NCBI GenBank assembly: GCA_964353745.1 | Contig: CAYGWD010000003.1 | Coordinates: 1-55,310, forward strand | Source of the DNA: CS1-C013 sp964353745 | Lineage (GTDB): Archaea; Aenigmatarchaeota; Aenigmatarchaeia; Aenigmatarchaeales; Aenigmatarchaeaceae | Direction of reading: 5' to 3' | Length of the DNA: 55,310 nucleotides | Shown: positions 1-8,527 of the stretch, one piece after another | Position numbering within the stretch: the stretch's first letter is position 1 | Layout: every line of letters begins with the position of its first letter | Position numbers and translations under genes: made by a program | The notes under the pieces: generated by a model | The model's database searches: none | What the model saw: the letters and a program-made list of their open reading frames with translations, nothing else | Told to the model about the DNA's origin: nothing

Positions 1-313
1 TCTCGATCTCGAACCTCAAATTCCTAAGAAGTCTCAGTATCTTCTCCTCGTAGGACCCTAGTTGCGTTTTAAACTCATCATGCTGTTCAACCTGCTTGCC
101 TATGCCATCCTGTATAACCACTATATTGTCCTTATAGCTGTCTACCTTATTATCCAAGACCAAGAAGCACTGGCCTATGGCTGTTGAAAGTTTGTCGAAC
201 TTTTGGCTTAATTCGCCTATGGAAGAGCCTATATCCAAGCTTTTCTGGTCTAGAACAACTTTCTTATTTTCTTCCTTAGGTTCCTCTTTTTTCCAAAACT
301 TAATCTTGAGCAT
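1..313 (-). CDS. Partial hypothetical coiled-coil protein (N-terminal 104 residues)
   Basis: An open frame starts at ATG 313 and runs off the left edge without a stop. The visible part begins MLKIKFWKKEEPKEENKK and continues as a long polar helical segment with heptad-like hydrophobic spacing (IGSSIGELSQKFDKLSTAIG), so a coiled coil is likely. There is no signal peptide or membrane segment. It is transcribed away from the helicase gene, with a 105-nt leader region containing a good TATA box. I do not recognise the family and its length is unknown. Confidence 0.7.
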   Translation of the reverse strand, partial: MLKIKFWKKEEPKEENKKVVLDQKSLDIGSSIGELSQKFDKLSTAIGQCFLVLDNKVDSYKDNIVVIQDGIGKQVEQHDEFKTQLGSYEEKILRLLRNLRFEIE

Positions 314-387
314 CCTATCGCTTTTTCTTCTTTCTTGAGTACTTTTGCCGAGCCTTTAAAGGTCCGCCTTACATTTTTCCTATATTA

Positions 388-400
388 TTGATATATAAAC
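388..400 (-). promoter_or_regulatory. TATA box for the partial coiled-coil gene
   Basis: On the minus strand this reads GTTTATATAT, a strong archaeal TATA-like element. It lies in the 105-nt gap between the helicase stop and ATG 313, which otherwise holds no gene. The expected transcription start about 25 nt downstream would leave a leader of roughly 50 nt. Confidence 0.45.
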
Positions 401-418
401 AGTATTAATAAACCTTGG

Positions 419-1936
419 TCAAAAAAAGTTGCTTAAGTTATGCTGTTCCTTATCGTTCTTGCTCTGCATCTCCCTAAGTATTGACTTCATCCTCTTCTCT
501 TTTCTATAGGCTGTCCAATAATAGCTCTCGTCTATAGTGTCCTTGGTTAGCAAGAATATTATCTTTCCTACCTTTGTCCTTCCAACCCTCCCCCTTCTCT
601 GTATTGTCCTTATCTCAGAGGGAACTGAATCGTAGAAAACAGCTATGTCCGCTGATGGTATGTGCAATCCTTCCTCTCCTATTGGCGAGGTGATTAGGCA
701 ATTGTAGTAGTCCGCATTGAAATCCTTTATAACATTTATCTGCTCCTTTTGAGTCAGACCTCTTTCACCTGCCTGGCCAATCAGGATAACAGGCCTGCAA
801 CTATCCTGAATCATGTCATAGATGTTATAGATATTATCCCTGAAATGGGAGAATATTATAAATTTTACGTTCTTGTTTTTTTCAAATTCTCTTGTTATTA
901 TCTCTTTTAGCTTTAATATTTTTGGATGCTCTCCAGATCCCTCAATTATTCTCATTGCCTTGATAAAATTAATGTCATTCAAAATCGCTCGATCTGATTT
1001 TGTTTTCTTTTGTTTGATTTTATCCAAATAAATTTGTGTAGCCTTTACGCTTTGCGTTTCTAACAACTCTTCGGCGTGCCACACCTTGACCGCCTCGACT
1101 ATTAAAGAGACCAAGTAGAACATAAAAGGTTTTCTCTGCGTCATTATTTCTCTGCTAACTTTTTTCTGAGCTTCCAGCAGATCTCTTTTTCTTTTGATAA
1201 ATAAATTATATTTTTTTAATTTTTCTAGCCTGTCTCTTAGAGCGGTCTTAAACAAGGTTTGGGCAGTCTTTAGATTTTCAGGCAGATCAACCTTTACGTA
1301 CTCTGATGTTATACTTTTGATAAAGGACTTGACATCCTCGTCCAGTTCTGTCCTTATTTCCACGGCATCGACGAAAAGGCTCTTGCATATTACCTTTATC
1401 TTTTCCTCGTCGCCTCCTGGGGATGCTGTCAAACCAAGTGTTCTTGGGTTTTTTGCCCTTTCCATGTAAATTCTTACAACAAAAGGATAGGCGTATTTCT
1501 TGACCGCACGATGCACCTCGTCAACTATCAACAAACTAAAATCAGATAAATCCAGTTTTCCGCTCATGATGTCGTGCTCTAAGGTCTGCGGTGTTGCACT
1601 TATTATTTTTGCTTTTTTGTATATGTCTTCTCTCTCAAAGGGAGAGACCTGACCTGTCAATAGAACTATTTCTTCTTCGGGAATGTTCATGCAATCAGTA
1701 AAAGTTTTTTGATGCTGAGCGCACAGAGGACGAGTAGGTGCTGTTATCAGGACTTTTGAATCAGGATATTTTTCTAATCGGTGAGCTGCTAAGAGAATGG
1801 CTAATGTGGTCTTGCCTAAACCTGTGGGTAAAACGCAAAGCGTGTTTTTCTTTGATGCTGTATTAAGAATGGATTCTTGATATGTTCTAGCCTCTATTGT
1901 TTCAGGTTTTATCAAAGGGTGTTCAACAAAAGACAT
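419..1936 (-). CDS. hef: Hef/FANCM-type superfamily 2 DNA helicase without nuclease domain
   Basis: This 505-residue protein is an SF2 helicase of the archaeal Hef / eukaryotic FANCM-Mph1 group, which acts on stalled or branched replication forks. Visible motifs are the N-terminal YQ (Q-motif-like) site, Walker A PTGLGKT (about residues 38-44), the DEVH box in LLIVDEVHRAV (about 137), TASPGG (motif III), and motif VI QRRGRVGR with the following GKIIFLLTKDT typical of this group. Full-length euryarchaeal Hef carries a C-terminal ERCC4-type nuclease and HhH domain. Here the protein stops soon after the helicase core (KNDKEQHNLSNFF), so only the helicase half is present, as in several other archaea. 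It lies 22 nt downstream of the HerA-like gene on the same strand, which suggests co-expression for repair. Confidence 0.9.
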   Translation of the reverse strand: MSFVEHPLIKPETIEARTYQESILNTASKKNTLCVLPTGLGKTTLAILLAAHRLEKYPDSKVLITAPTRPLCAQHQKTFTDCMNIPEEEIVLLTGQVSPFEREDIYKKAKIISATPQTLEHDIMSGKLDLSDFSLLIVDEVHRAVKKYAYPFVVRIYMERAKNPRTLGLTASPGGDEEKIKVICKSLFVDAVEIRTELDEDVKSFIKSITSEYVKVDLPENLKTAQTLFKTALRDRLEKLKKYNLFIKRKRDLLEAQKKVSREIMTQRKPFMFYLVSLIVEAVKVWHAEELLETQSVKATQIYLDKIKQKKTKSDRAILNDINFIKAMRIIEGSGEHPKILKLKEIITREFEKNKNVKFIIFSHFRDNIYNIYDMIQDSCRPVILIGQAGERGLTQKEQINVIKDFNADYYNCLITSPIGEEGLHIPSADIAVFYDSVPSEIRTIQRRGRVGRTKVGKIIFLLTKDTIDESYYWTAYRKEKRMKSILREMQSKNDKEQHNLSNFF

Positions 1937-1958
1937 GAAAATAATCTATGTTAGAAAT

Positions 1959-4900
1959 TTAAGAACCTTTTTCTTTTATGGCGACTGGTGATTCACCTGC
2001 GTGCCATGACTGTCTTGGACGCACCTGAATGTTAAAAATTCTCTCAGAATTGTCATCTAATATCAAGGCCGCACCCTTGTTCTTCGGTAGCTCTCCTAAA
2101 AGTTTTCTTATGTCAAACAAAAGATAGGTTTGCATTATGGCAGACAAAGCCTCGACATCTGGTTTGGCCGTTAATCTGTGCGCTATAACCAAATCCGCCT
2201 GGGAAATTGCATCTCCATGAATCTTATCAGGTCTCTGTGTTATTAGGACTAAGCTTACGCCAGGCTGCCTTCCTTGCCTTAACAATGTTAGCAAATCGCG
2301 AGTGGCCGGAGTCTCCCCCTCATCTGGCAAGTATTCGTGACAATTATGAACTATACAGCCATTAGCGACAAAGTTATGAACGTTGGAGACTGAAATATCA
2401 TAAACCTTTTCTAAGCCCGCATCTTCTTTTTTTACTATCTTCTCAAGAATTAAATTGTTTTTATAACTTGATTTTAGCCATTCTTCGAATCTTGGAAATT
2501 CCAATTGAGGAACAGAAGCTTTTCTGCCAAAGTATATCCATTCCCTCACCATATAATCCAGTATTTTCAGAATTTTTGATATTCTTATTTTTCCTAAACC
2601 TGTTTTATGCAACTCTATACATTTTAAACGTAAGTCATCCCTTTCTTTTATCAATTTTTGTTTGGCCTTCAAATAAGACAAAACTAGATTTCCCTTAATT
2701 TCTTTTTCTTCACAGTATCTATAACCGATCTTCTCTAAGAAATTTATCATGTTATTTGTACTGTTTGAAATTGTTAAAACAAATTTCATTGTTTTTATGC
2801 CATCTTTTCTGATATTACCTTTTCTTTTACTTATGCCAACTTTAACATCAAAAGTTTCAAAAAGTTGTTTTAATTGGTTCGCATATTCAAAACCATTTTT
2901 TTCAAGTTCTATGCTTTTATTAAATGAAAATCTAACAACATCAAACCCAATAGGAGATTTTTTAGATACGTTTGGCATGCTGCCTTCACTTCCCATTAAG
3001 GACGCTAAAAATTCTGCTTTTTCTTCTTTTGTCGCGTTTAATAACCATTCGGGCAGTAAAAATTGATTTAGAACTTTTTTACCTCTGGGGACCTTTAAAT
3101 CAAAAAAGAAGTTGCAAGCCTTTGCACTGCTATGGACTTCTTGAGTTTTTCCAGAAACTTCTAATATTTTTCCATCATGAGTTTTAATTTTAGAATGGGT
3201 TTCTCTTGAATAAATGCTGCCTGATGAAAATCCTAAAGCTTTAAGATTATTTTTTATTTTTTCCAAATCTTTGCTCTTTCCTGAAAATCCAGTTTCTTTT
3301 GAACATAACCATCCGTCTCCAAATAAATGCCCTACTAACCTAGCCGTAATTAGTTTTTCATTAGAAGAATAATGCTGAATAACGGGCAATGACACTTCTT
3401 CTGCAGATTGGGCTGGTGTAAACCCGTTAGAAGTTAATATCTTATGTTCTGGTGTGCATTTTAATTCTCTCCCGCTTTCTGTAATTAATTTTATAATATT
3501 TCTTTCGCCTTTTTCATAAACATTATCTACATCAAAATATCCATATTCCTTTTTATCCGCATCAAACCCTAAAACCTTAAATTTTTCGCCGTTTTTAAAT
3601 CTCTCCACTATATTACCTATTGGTGTATGCGCTTTTTCAGTTATTACCACAGACTCGTACGGTAAGCATTCATCAATGGTGATCCAAGTCATAGGAACTC
3701 TCTTAGTCGCCTCTCCTCCTGTCAATTCCATTTCTTCTATCCTTCTGGCAGCCATTCTTGCCTGATATATTTCCCTGCAGAGAATGCCTATCATTAAACT
3801 TCTGACATTGGTCTCTTGCAAAGACACATCCAGAACAGTTACAACCCCAGGATTGAGAAAGTTCTCTATTGAGGCCGATTCTTGGGAAAACACCCCCCAG
3901 CCTTTTGATGATAAGAACCTGTTTTCCAAAATCATCTTTTCCTTTTCATCAGACCTCTTATCGCTTCCTATTTCGCTGATTATATCTTCTATGGAATAGT
4001 CTCTTCCTTGAAGTTTTTTAATTATCCTCTCCAGCAAGATACCGATAGGATCAAATAAACTTATGTTAAAGGTCAAGGCCCAGTCTGCTGCTGACAATTC
4101 TGAAGGTTTTATTGAGAAAATTCCATCATATGAAATGCCGTACTTGTCGTAGTATGGTTTCATTCCCATCGGTATTATGATTTTCACATCAAAACCTCTT
4201 GGCTTTAGATTCCATTCTGTCAGTTCCATTAGCTGCCTGTCGTTCGGGTTTTTCATTGACCAAAATATCCCCATGGTGTCTATCATTAAACAGGACAAAT
4301 TCTGTCTCACTTCATCAGGTAGTTTTGTCACTTCTTCGGCTATGACAGCTGATGTGTAACTATTATGAACGATTATATCATTTGCGACAAAGTTATGCAA
4401 TTCAGGAACAGAAATGTCATAGACATCAAACTCGCCTTCTAACTGTTCAATGAGAACTATCTCATCCCAGAAAATATCAGATGTTGCTAAAAGGTATATC
4501 AACTCGTTATTATCAACTCTGGCTATCTGCATTAGCTTTTGTCTAGAAGGAGAATAGTCTATGCTACTCCTTAATGCTTTAGGGGTGGTGTAACCAAAAT
4601 ATCTACCACATTCTGCCCAGTTTTTCGGTCTGTACATATCCCAAATCTCTTGAGGCACGGTATCTACATTAGGGTTTCTGTTTATGTCTGCAATTTCTTC
4701 TAGACATATGTTCTGTTTTCTCGACTTTTCGCCAAAGAATCCTATTTCCTGTATAAATCTGGTTATATTGTCGGTTCCTATAGTTATTTCAAATGAATCA
4801 AAAATCTTGCAATTTATCTTCGTATATTTTTTCCTTATTCTTGACAATATTCCGAATCTTAGCAGCAAATGTTGAATCTGATGTATCATTTTTTCAGAAG

Positions 4901-5867
4901 AAGAACTGTAGGAAATTTCCCATACAAAACCATGAGAAGTTTTATGCTTATAGATGCTTCCATCGCAACTAAATAATCTGTTTAGAAACAACGATAAATC
5001 TTCTTTTTTTAAGTTAAATATTTCAGATGGGATGAACTTTTCTTTTGAAAGTTTTCCGTAAATTTTAATACTTTCAAGCCATTTTCTTATTGAGCTTTTT
5101 TCAGCTGGAGCGTAATTCCCTTTGCCAAAACAACCATTATTTTTAAAAACCAATTTCATTTTAGAGGTGTCAATTTTTCTCTTTTCTTTGACAACTCTGT
5201 AAGAACCAGGACCATGATATCCTATTTTTAGGTTAGCGTCAAAATCTTTTACCGCATTAGAAAAATCCTCGTTTATCTCTTTATTTGAATTACTAAACAA
5301 AACGAAATTGTTTCCCAAATGGCCTTCTGCAAGAAGATATGATAATAATTTAATTTTATATTTTTCCATTGTTTTATTTCCAAAATTCTCTATTTTTCTT
5401 GGGGTAGCTATTCTGCTTCCTATGGTTAGTTCCTTTGCATCCTTCCATCCTCTTATTGTTAATAAAGGGTGTTCCGGAGTAAGTTTTATTTCCTTACCAC
5501 TTCTTAATTTTATACGCAAAAGTTTGTCGACTTTTCTTTTGAAAAATCCCTCTTTTTCAGCAGAAGATATTTTAAACTTATCATTAAGGGCAAAGATATT
5601 ATTATTGTTATTTTCAAAATCTTTTATTGGAACTAAAGAACCATCATTCAACGGAATAAGTGTATTTCCTTCAAGACATTTGCCCGATCCGCGTTTGCCC
5701 GTTATAAGTATAACATGGGGTCTTAAGACGTCCATTAGAATTGGATTGGTTAAATGAAAATCAAAACCTTTCCCGACAACATGCTTTCCCAAGAATATAC
5801 AACCCTTATCTCCGTAAGCTTTGAGGTCCTCAGGTTCCCTTCCTATTATTATTCTCTCTACAGCCAT
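1959..5867 (-). CDS. herA: HerA-family (DUF87) DNA translocase ATPase interrupted by two inteins
   Basis: The precursor has 1302 residues. After removal of two inteins the host protein is about 421 residues. Extein features: GKRGSGK-SYTSAV (Walker A, interrupted after Lys63), WITIDE-CHEYLP (Walker B, interrupted after Glu733), then LTLLRQGRQPGVSLVLITQRPDKIH and a C-terminal conserved PRQSWHAGESP. These are the hallmarks of archaeal HerA hexameric translocases, which normally work with NurA nuclease in end resection. No nurA is visible here. The N-terminus before Walker A is only about 55 residues, shorter than the HAS barrel of classical HerA, so this is a trimmed HerA-like ATPase. ATG 5867 is the natural start. 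Production of active ATPase requires both splicing events. Confidence 0.9.
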   Translation of the reverse strand: MAVERIIIGREPEDLKAYGDKGCIFLGKHVVGKGFDFHLTNPILMDVLRPHVILITGKRGSGKCLEGNTLIPLNDGSLVPIKDFENNNNNIFALNDKFKISSAEKEGFFKRKVDKLLRIKLRSGKEIKLTPEHPLLTIRGWKDAKELTIGSRIATPRKIENFGNKTMEKYKIKLLSYLLAEGHLGNNFVLFSNSNKEINEDFSNAVKDFDANLKIGYHGPGSYRVVKEKRKIDTSKMKLVFKNNGCFGKGNYAPAEKSSIRKWLESIKIYGKLSKEKFIPSEIFNLKKEDLSLFLNRLFSCDGSIYKHKTSHGFVWEISYSSSSEKMIHQIQHLLLRFGILSRIRKKYTKINCKIFDSFEITIGTDNITRFIQEIGFFGEKSRKQNICLEEIADINRNPNVDTVPQEIWDMYRPKNWAECGRYFGYTTPKALRSSIDYSPSRQKLMQIARVDNNELIYLLATSDIFWDEIVLIEQLEGEFDVYDISVPELHNFVANDIIVHNSYTSAVIAEEVTKLPDEVRQNLSCLMIDTMGIFWSMKNPNDRQLMELTEWNLKPRGFDVKIIIPMGMKPYYDKYGISYDGIFSIKPSELSAADWALTFNISLFDPIGILLERIIKKLQGRDYSIEDIISEIGSDKRSDEKEKMILENRFLSSKGWGVFSQESASIENFLNPGVVTVLDVSLQETNVRSLMIGILCREIYQARMAARRIEEMELTGGEATKRVPMTWITIDECLPYESVVITEKAHTPIGNIVERFKNGEKFKVLGFDADKKEYGYFDVDNVYEKGERNIIKLITESGRELKCTPEHKILTSNGFTPAQSAEEVSLPVIQHYSSNEKLITARLVGHLFGDGWLCSKETGFSGKSKDLEKIKNNLKALGFSSGSIYSRETHSKIKTHDGKILEVSGKTQEVHSSAKACNFFFDLKVPRGKKVLNQFLLPEWLLNATKEEKAEFLASLMGSEGSMPNVSKKSPIGFDVVRFSFNKSIELEKNGFEYANQLKQLFETFDVKVGISKRKGNIRKDGIKTMKFVLTISNSTNNMINFLEKIGYRYCEEKEIKGNLVLSYLKAKQKLIKERDDLRLKCIELHKTGLGKIRISKILKILDYMVREWIYFGRKASVPQLEFPRFEEWLKSSYKNNLILEKIVKKEDAGLEKVYDISVSNVHNFVANGCIVHNCHEYLPDEGETPATRDLLTLLRQGRQPGVSLVLITQRPDKIHGDAISQADLVIAHRLTAKPDVEALSAIMQTYLLFDIRKLLGELPKNKGAALILDDNSERIFNIQVRPRQSWHAGESPVAIKEKGS
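2343..3668 (-). mobile_element. Intein 2 of HerA (Walker B site), LAGLIDADG type, 442 residues
   Basis: It occupies precursor residues 734-1175, from Cys (CLPYESVVITEKAHTP) to GCIVHN before the +1 Cys of CHEYLPDE. Block B is CTPEHKILT; block F is VYDISVSNVHNFVANG. The LAGLIDADG repeats are RLVGHLFGDGWL and FLASLMGSEGSM. The insertion splits the Walker B acidic pair (IDE) from the following CHEY. N- and C-terminal catalytic residues are intact, so splicing should work. Confidence 0.95.
4362..5678 (-). mobile_element. Intein 1 of HerA (Walker A site), LAGLIDADG type, 439 residues
   Basis: It occupies precursor residues 64-502, starting at Cys (CLEGNTLIPLNDG) and ending with DIIVHN before the +1 Ser of SYTSAV. 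Block B is KLTPEHPLLT with the TPEH motif; block F is VYDISVPELHNFVAND. The endonuclease repeats are LLSYLLAEGHL and LFLNRLFSCDGSI. A helical segment around YSPSRQKLMQIAR sits before the splicing C-terminus and resembles one in the second MCM intein. Insertion immediately after the catalytic lysine of Walker A means the ATPase is inactive until splicing. Confidence 0.95.
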
Positions 5868-5890
5868 GAAAAGAATTTAGTGAAAGTAAT

Positions 5891-6466
5891 TTATATAAAC
5901 AAGCCAGCAAAAGCTATTGCCGTTACCAGAAGCCAAACCTTCAAGTTCCATGACATAATCTTAGAGCCGTCTAAAGGCGGTATTGGCAAAAGGTTGAAGA
6001 ACGCCAGGAAAAAGGATATGCTGGCAGTGGTTAAGAACAAGCTCAAGGGATAGACAAAGTTCGCCAAAAGAAGAGAAACGGCAAGAGATATGTTTATCAG
6101 AGGACCTGCAAGGCTTATTATAGCGTATTGCTTGTTTGTCAGGTGGGAGACCCTGAAAGCAAAGCCTTTCTTATAGGGCGATACGTAAACTGCCCCAGGA
6201 GCAGCAATTACGAACCCTCCTATAAAGGCTGTTATCAGACCCAAAGCCAGACCTAAAGGCCAGACCTTATACTCTGCATCGCAACCAAAGTGCTGAGCCA
6301 CGAACTTATGCCCCAATATCTCATGAGAAAGAAAAACAACCAATACTATGAATATGGTTGATATGAGATTTTCTATTTTAAATGAACTGAAAACAAGGGC
6401 TAAGACAAATACGGATATTATCAAGTCTCTTATCTCATTCTTAGTGAACATAAAGATATTTCTCAT
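5891..6466 (-). CDS. M50-like (site-2 protease family) membrane metalloprotease
   Basis: A 191-residue polytopic membrane protein with about five hydrophobic segments. The zinc-binding region reads VVFLSHEILGHKFVAQHFG and the second active-site motif is NLLPIPPLDGSKI, matching the NxxPxPxLDG signature of site-2 proteases. This family cleaves membrane-embedded substrates. The first motif is HEILGH, with one more residue between the acidic residue and the second histidine than canonical HExxH. The nucleotide sequence supports this reading, so activity is uncertain. It lies 23 nt downstream of the small helical gene region and upstream of the HerA-like gene on the same strand. Confidence 0.75.
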   Translation of the reverse strand: MRNIFMFTKNEIRDLIISVFVLALVFSSFKIENLISTIFIVLVVFLSHEILGHKFVAQHFGCDAEYKVWPLGLALGLITAFIGGFVIAAPGAVYVSPYKKGFAFRVSHLTNKQYAIISLAGPLINISLAVSLLLANFVYPLSLFLTTASISFFLAFFNLLPIPPLDGSKIMSWNLKVWLLVTAIAFAGLFI

Positions 6467-6486
6467 GTAGAAAAATATATTGTTAA

Positions 6487-6834
6487 CTATTGGGTTCTCT
6501 CAAGAAATCTTTTCCTAGCCTTTCTATAAGCCTGAGCACGTGAGACATGTTCCTTTTCCATTATCTCTTTTACCAGATCTTTCAAGTTTCCGTATATTTC
6601 TTTTCTCGAAGAATTCTCACTAGATTTCTCAATCCATACCGCCTGTTCAATTTGTTTAGATGTCTCATCAATGATTTGTTGGTTGATTTCTTTTTGTGTT
6701 TCACTATTCAAAACCGTCAATGGTTCTGTTGGAGTTAAAGTTTTTTCTTTAGCAGACTCTTCATTCAAAAATTCATTTATTTTTTGAATGTGTCCCCGGG
6801 TCTCTTCTTTAAACCTTTTCCACAAATCTTCCAT
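6487..6834 (-). CDS. Small charged helical hypothetical protein
   Basis: 115 residues, no signal or membrane segment. The N-terminal half is predicted helical (DLWKRFKEETRGHIQKINEFL), followed by a Thr/Gln-rich linker. The C-terminus LVKEIMEKEHVSRAQAYRKARKRFLER could fold as a short helix-turn-helix-like basic segment. It is first in a minus-strand group leading to the M50 protease, with 20 nt between the two. The family is not recognised. Confidence 0.55.
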   Translation of the reverse strand: MEDLWKRFKEETRGHIQKINEFLNEESAKEKTLTPTEPLTVLNSETQKEINQQIIDETSKQIEQAVWIEKSSENSSRKEIYGNLKDLVKEIMEKEHVSRAQAYRKARKRFLERTQ

Positions 6835-7045
6835 GATAAAAATTGGCAGAACCTACCTTTAAATTTTTCTGTCTTACCCCTTAATTTCCTATAGAAACTA
6901 GATTTTTTATGAAAAAAATGTCTAAAATATCTTTTTGCATATATAAATCTTTTTAAATGAAACTTCACCTATTTTTAGTTAACCTTTAGCTTTGCTACCC
7001 AAAAGATTAGGATAACAGCTATGTTAATCAAAGGGGAAAACAATT
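6835..7045. promoter_or_regulatory. Divergent intergenic region (211 nt)
   Basis: This AT-rich gap separates the minus-strand small helical gene from the plus-strand surface locus. TATA-like runs occur at about 6858-6868 (minus, AAAAATTTAAAGG) and about 6939-6957 (GATTTATATATG on minus, CTTTTTAAATG on plus). The plus gene at 7046 has a purine-rich AAAGGGGAA site about 8 nt before its ATG. No RNA gene or longer open frame is seen. Confidence 0.4.
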
Positions 7046-7648
7046 ATGGACGAGGGTTTAATCAAGTGGTTAATTAACAAGAATTATGATTATTTCTATA
7101 ACTTTCCTCTTGGAGGTAAGTTTCCAGACTTGATAGCTATCAAAGAAAAAGAGTTAATAGCTTTTGAATTTAAGAAACGTGCTAATGAGATTCCAACAGC
7201 CATGGGTCAATGTTTATTTTATCTCGAGAACGCTAATAAGGTCTTTATCGTTATTCCAAAGAAAGAAAAGGAACTTTTATCAGCTTCTGCTATTGAGACT
7301 ATTAAAAATCAAGGCATAGGACTAATTGTTAACAATGGCAGCGTAGAAGTTCTGGTAAATGCTAGGAACTTTCGCAAAAACAATGTCTCGATCATAGAAG
7401 AGATTAAAAAAAAGAAAGCCGGAAAAACTGAAAAACCCCATAAAAACAATGTAAAAGAAAGTGTAATAGAAGTCTTGAAGGAACATCCAGAAGGTCTTAC
7501 AACAGTTGACATATCAAAATATATTGGGATGACGAGGCATTCCGTTACCAAGTATATCTACCAACTTCTAGGTGAAGGCACAATCTCCCAAAGAGAGGTA
7601 GGTACAGCTAAACTATGTTATTTGAAGGGTAAACATGCAAGAAAATAA
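7046..7648 (+). CDS. PD-(D/E)XK-like nuclease domain fused to winged helix-turn-helix
   Basis: 200 residues. Residues about 1-105 contain FPDLIAIKEKELIAFEFKKR, which matches the D...ExK core of PD-(D/E)XK nucleases or Holliday-resolvase-like folds. Residues about 135-197 form a winged helix (HPEGLTTVDISKYIGMTRHSVTKYIYQLLGEG, then wing TAKLCYL). It is therefore probably DNA-binding; nuclease activity is inference. It overlaps the next winged-helix gene by 14 nt. That gene is a paralogue of its C-terminal domain, ending in the same VGTAKLCYLK. As the first gene of the surface locus it may be its regulator. Confidence 0.65.
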   Translation: MDEGLIKWLINKNYDYFYNFPLGGKFPDLIAIKEKELIAFEFKKRANEIPTAMGQCLFYLENANKVFIVIPKKEKELLSASAIETIKNQGIGLIVNNGSVEVLVNARNFRKNNVSIIEEIKKKKAGKTEKPHKNNVKESVIEVLKEHPEGLTTVDISKYIGMTRHSVTKYIYQLLGEGTISQREVGTAKLCYLKGKHARK

Positions 7649-7838
7649 TTTTAGAGAAAGGATAATAGAGAACTTGAAGTATCATCCAGAAGGCCTGACT
7701 ATACTCAACATAGCAGGAATCACAAGAATAAACAGAGCAACAGTATCTAAATACATCTTCGGCTTGGTTTCTGAAGGCCTGGTTACTCAGAGAAGGGTAG
7801 GTACTGCAAAATTGTGTTATCTAAAGGTGGGTAAATGA
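7635..7838 (+). CDS. Stand-alone winged helix-turn-helix protein
   Basis: 67 residues, almost entirely one wHTH domain: HPEGLTILNIAGITRINRATVSKYIFGLVSEGLVTQRRVGTAKLCYL. It aligns end to end with the C-terminal domain of the upstream protein, so it looks like a tandem partial duplication. It overlaps that gene by 14 nt and the following surface-protein gene by 4 nt (ATGA), implying translational coupling. Its likely role is transcriptional regulator of the surface locus, inferred from the domain and position. Confidence 0.7.
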   Translation: MQENNFRERIIENLKYHPEGLTILNIAGITRINRATVSKYIFGLVSEGLVTQRRVGTAKLCYLKVGK

Positions 7839-8527
7839 AATCATTAGCTAAATCATTGGTAGGAAAAATCTCAACAACAACAGTCTTCCTAATAATAATT
7901 GTTGTTTCATTACTAATTTTGAAAGAGGCCGAGATTGTTAAGGCGCAGAACGAGTCTAATATTACAGGTTATGAGATAGCAGACCTTACTCTGGAAAACA
8001 ATACATCTTCTTCAAGTCCTAATACAACAGACCTTCTTAATAATATCTCGAATGAAACTCAAATTACTAATGAAACTTTCATTGAAAACGTTACGAATAA
8101 TGAGACATCCGAAATTGTGAATGTTAGCGACGAAACCTTTGAAAACATTACTGTTAACGAGACCGAAATTTTAAATGAAACTCTAATTTCAAATGAGACA
8201 TCTAATGAGACTTCTCAAGAAATTAATGAAACTCATTCAACTGAACATAATTTTTACACAAGTCTGGACTATCCTAGAAAAATAACAAGAGGAGAAATTA
8301 TAACAGCCAAGGCTACTGTGACTAACAATGATTCTTCGGAAGCTAAGAATGTTGCTCTTGACTGGGAAATACCGCAAGGATTCGGAATAGTTTCTGGCAA
8401 TGAAAGGGAATTCTGCGGTGACTTGAAACCTAGCGATGTTTGCAATAGTGAGATTATGCTAAAAACAGATGTTTTGACACCTGTTGGGTTGAGCGAAATC
8501 AAAGTTGTGGTGAGTTATGAAGAGTAG
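7835..8527 (+). CDS. Membrane-anchored Asn/Thr-rich surface protein with CARDB-like domain
   Basis: 230 residues. An N-terminal hydrophobic helix (TTVFLIIIVVSLLIL, about residues 15-29) is followed by the motif ITGYEI. A low-complexity stalk (about 50-135) holds repeated NET/NIS-type N-glycosylation sequons. A C-terminal beta-sandwich (about 140-230; ITRGEIITAKATVTNND) resembles CARDB/NEW3-type Ig-like domains, with a Cys pair. The start follows AAGGTGGG and overlaps the upstream stop by 4 nt. The gene overlaps the giant surface protein by 11 nt, so the two products are probably made together and may interact at the cell surface. Confidence 0.65.
   Translation: MKSLAKSLVGKISTTTVFLIIIVVSLLILKEAEIVKAQNESNITGYEIADLTLENNTSSSSPNTTDLLNNISNETQITNETFIENVTNNETSEIVNVSDETFENITVNETEILNETLISNETSNETSQEINETHSTEHNFYTSLDYPRKITRGEIITAKATVTNNDSSEAKNVALDWEIPQGFGIVSGNEREFCGDLKPSDVCNSEIMLKTDVLTPVGLSEIKVVVSYEE

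Noticed and set aside
6777..6968. 63-residue basic frame on the minus strand
   Set aside because: It overlaps the start of the better-supported 115-residue gene in another frame and covers its promoter; composition is that of AT-rich noncoding DNA.
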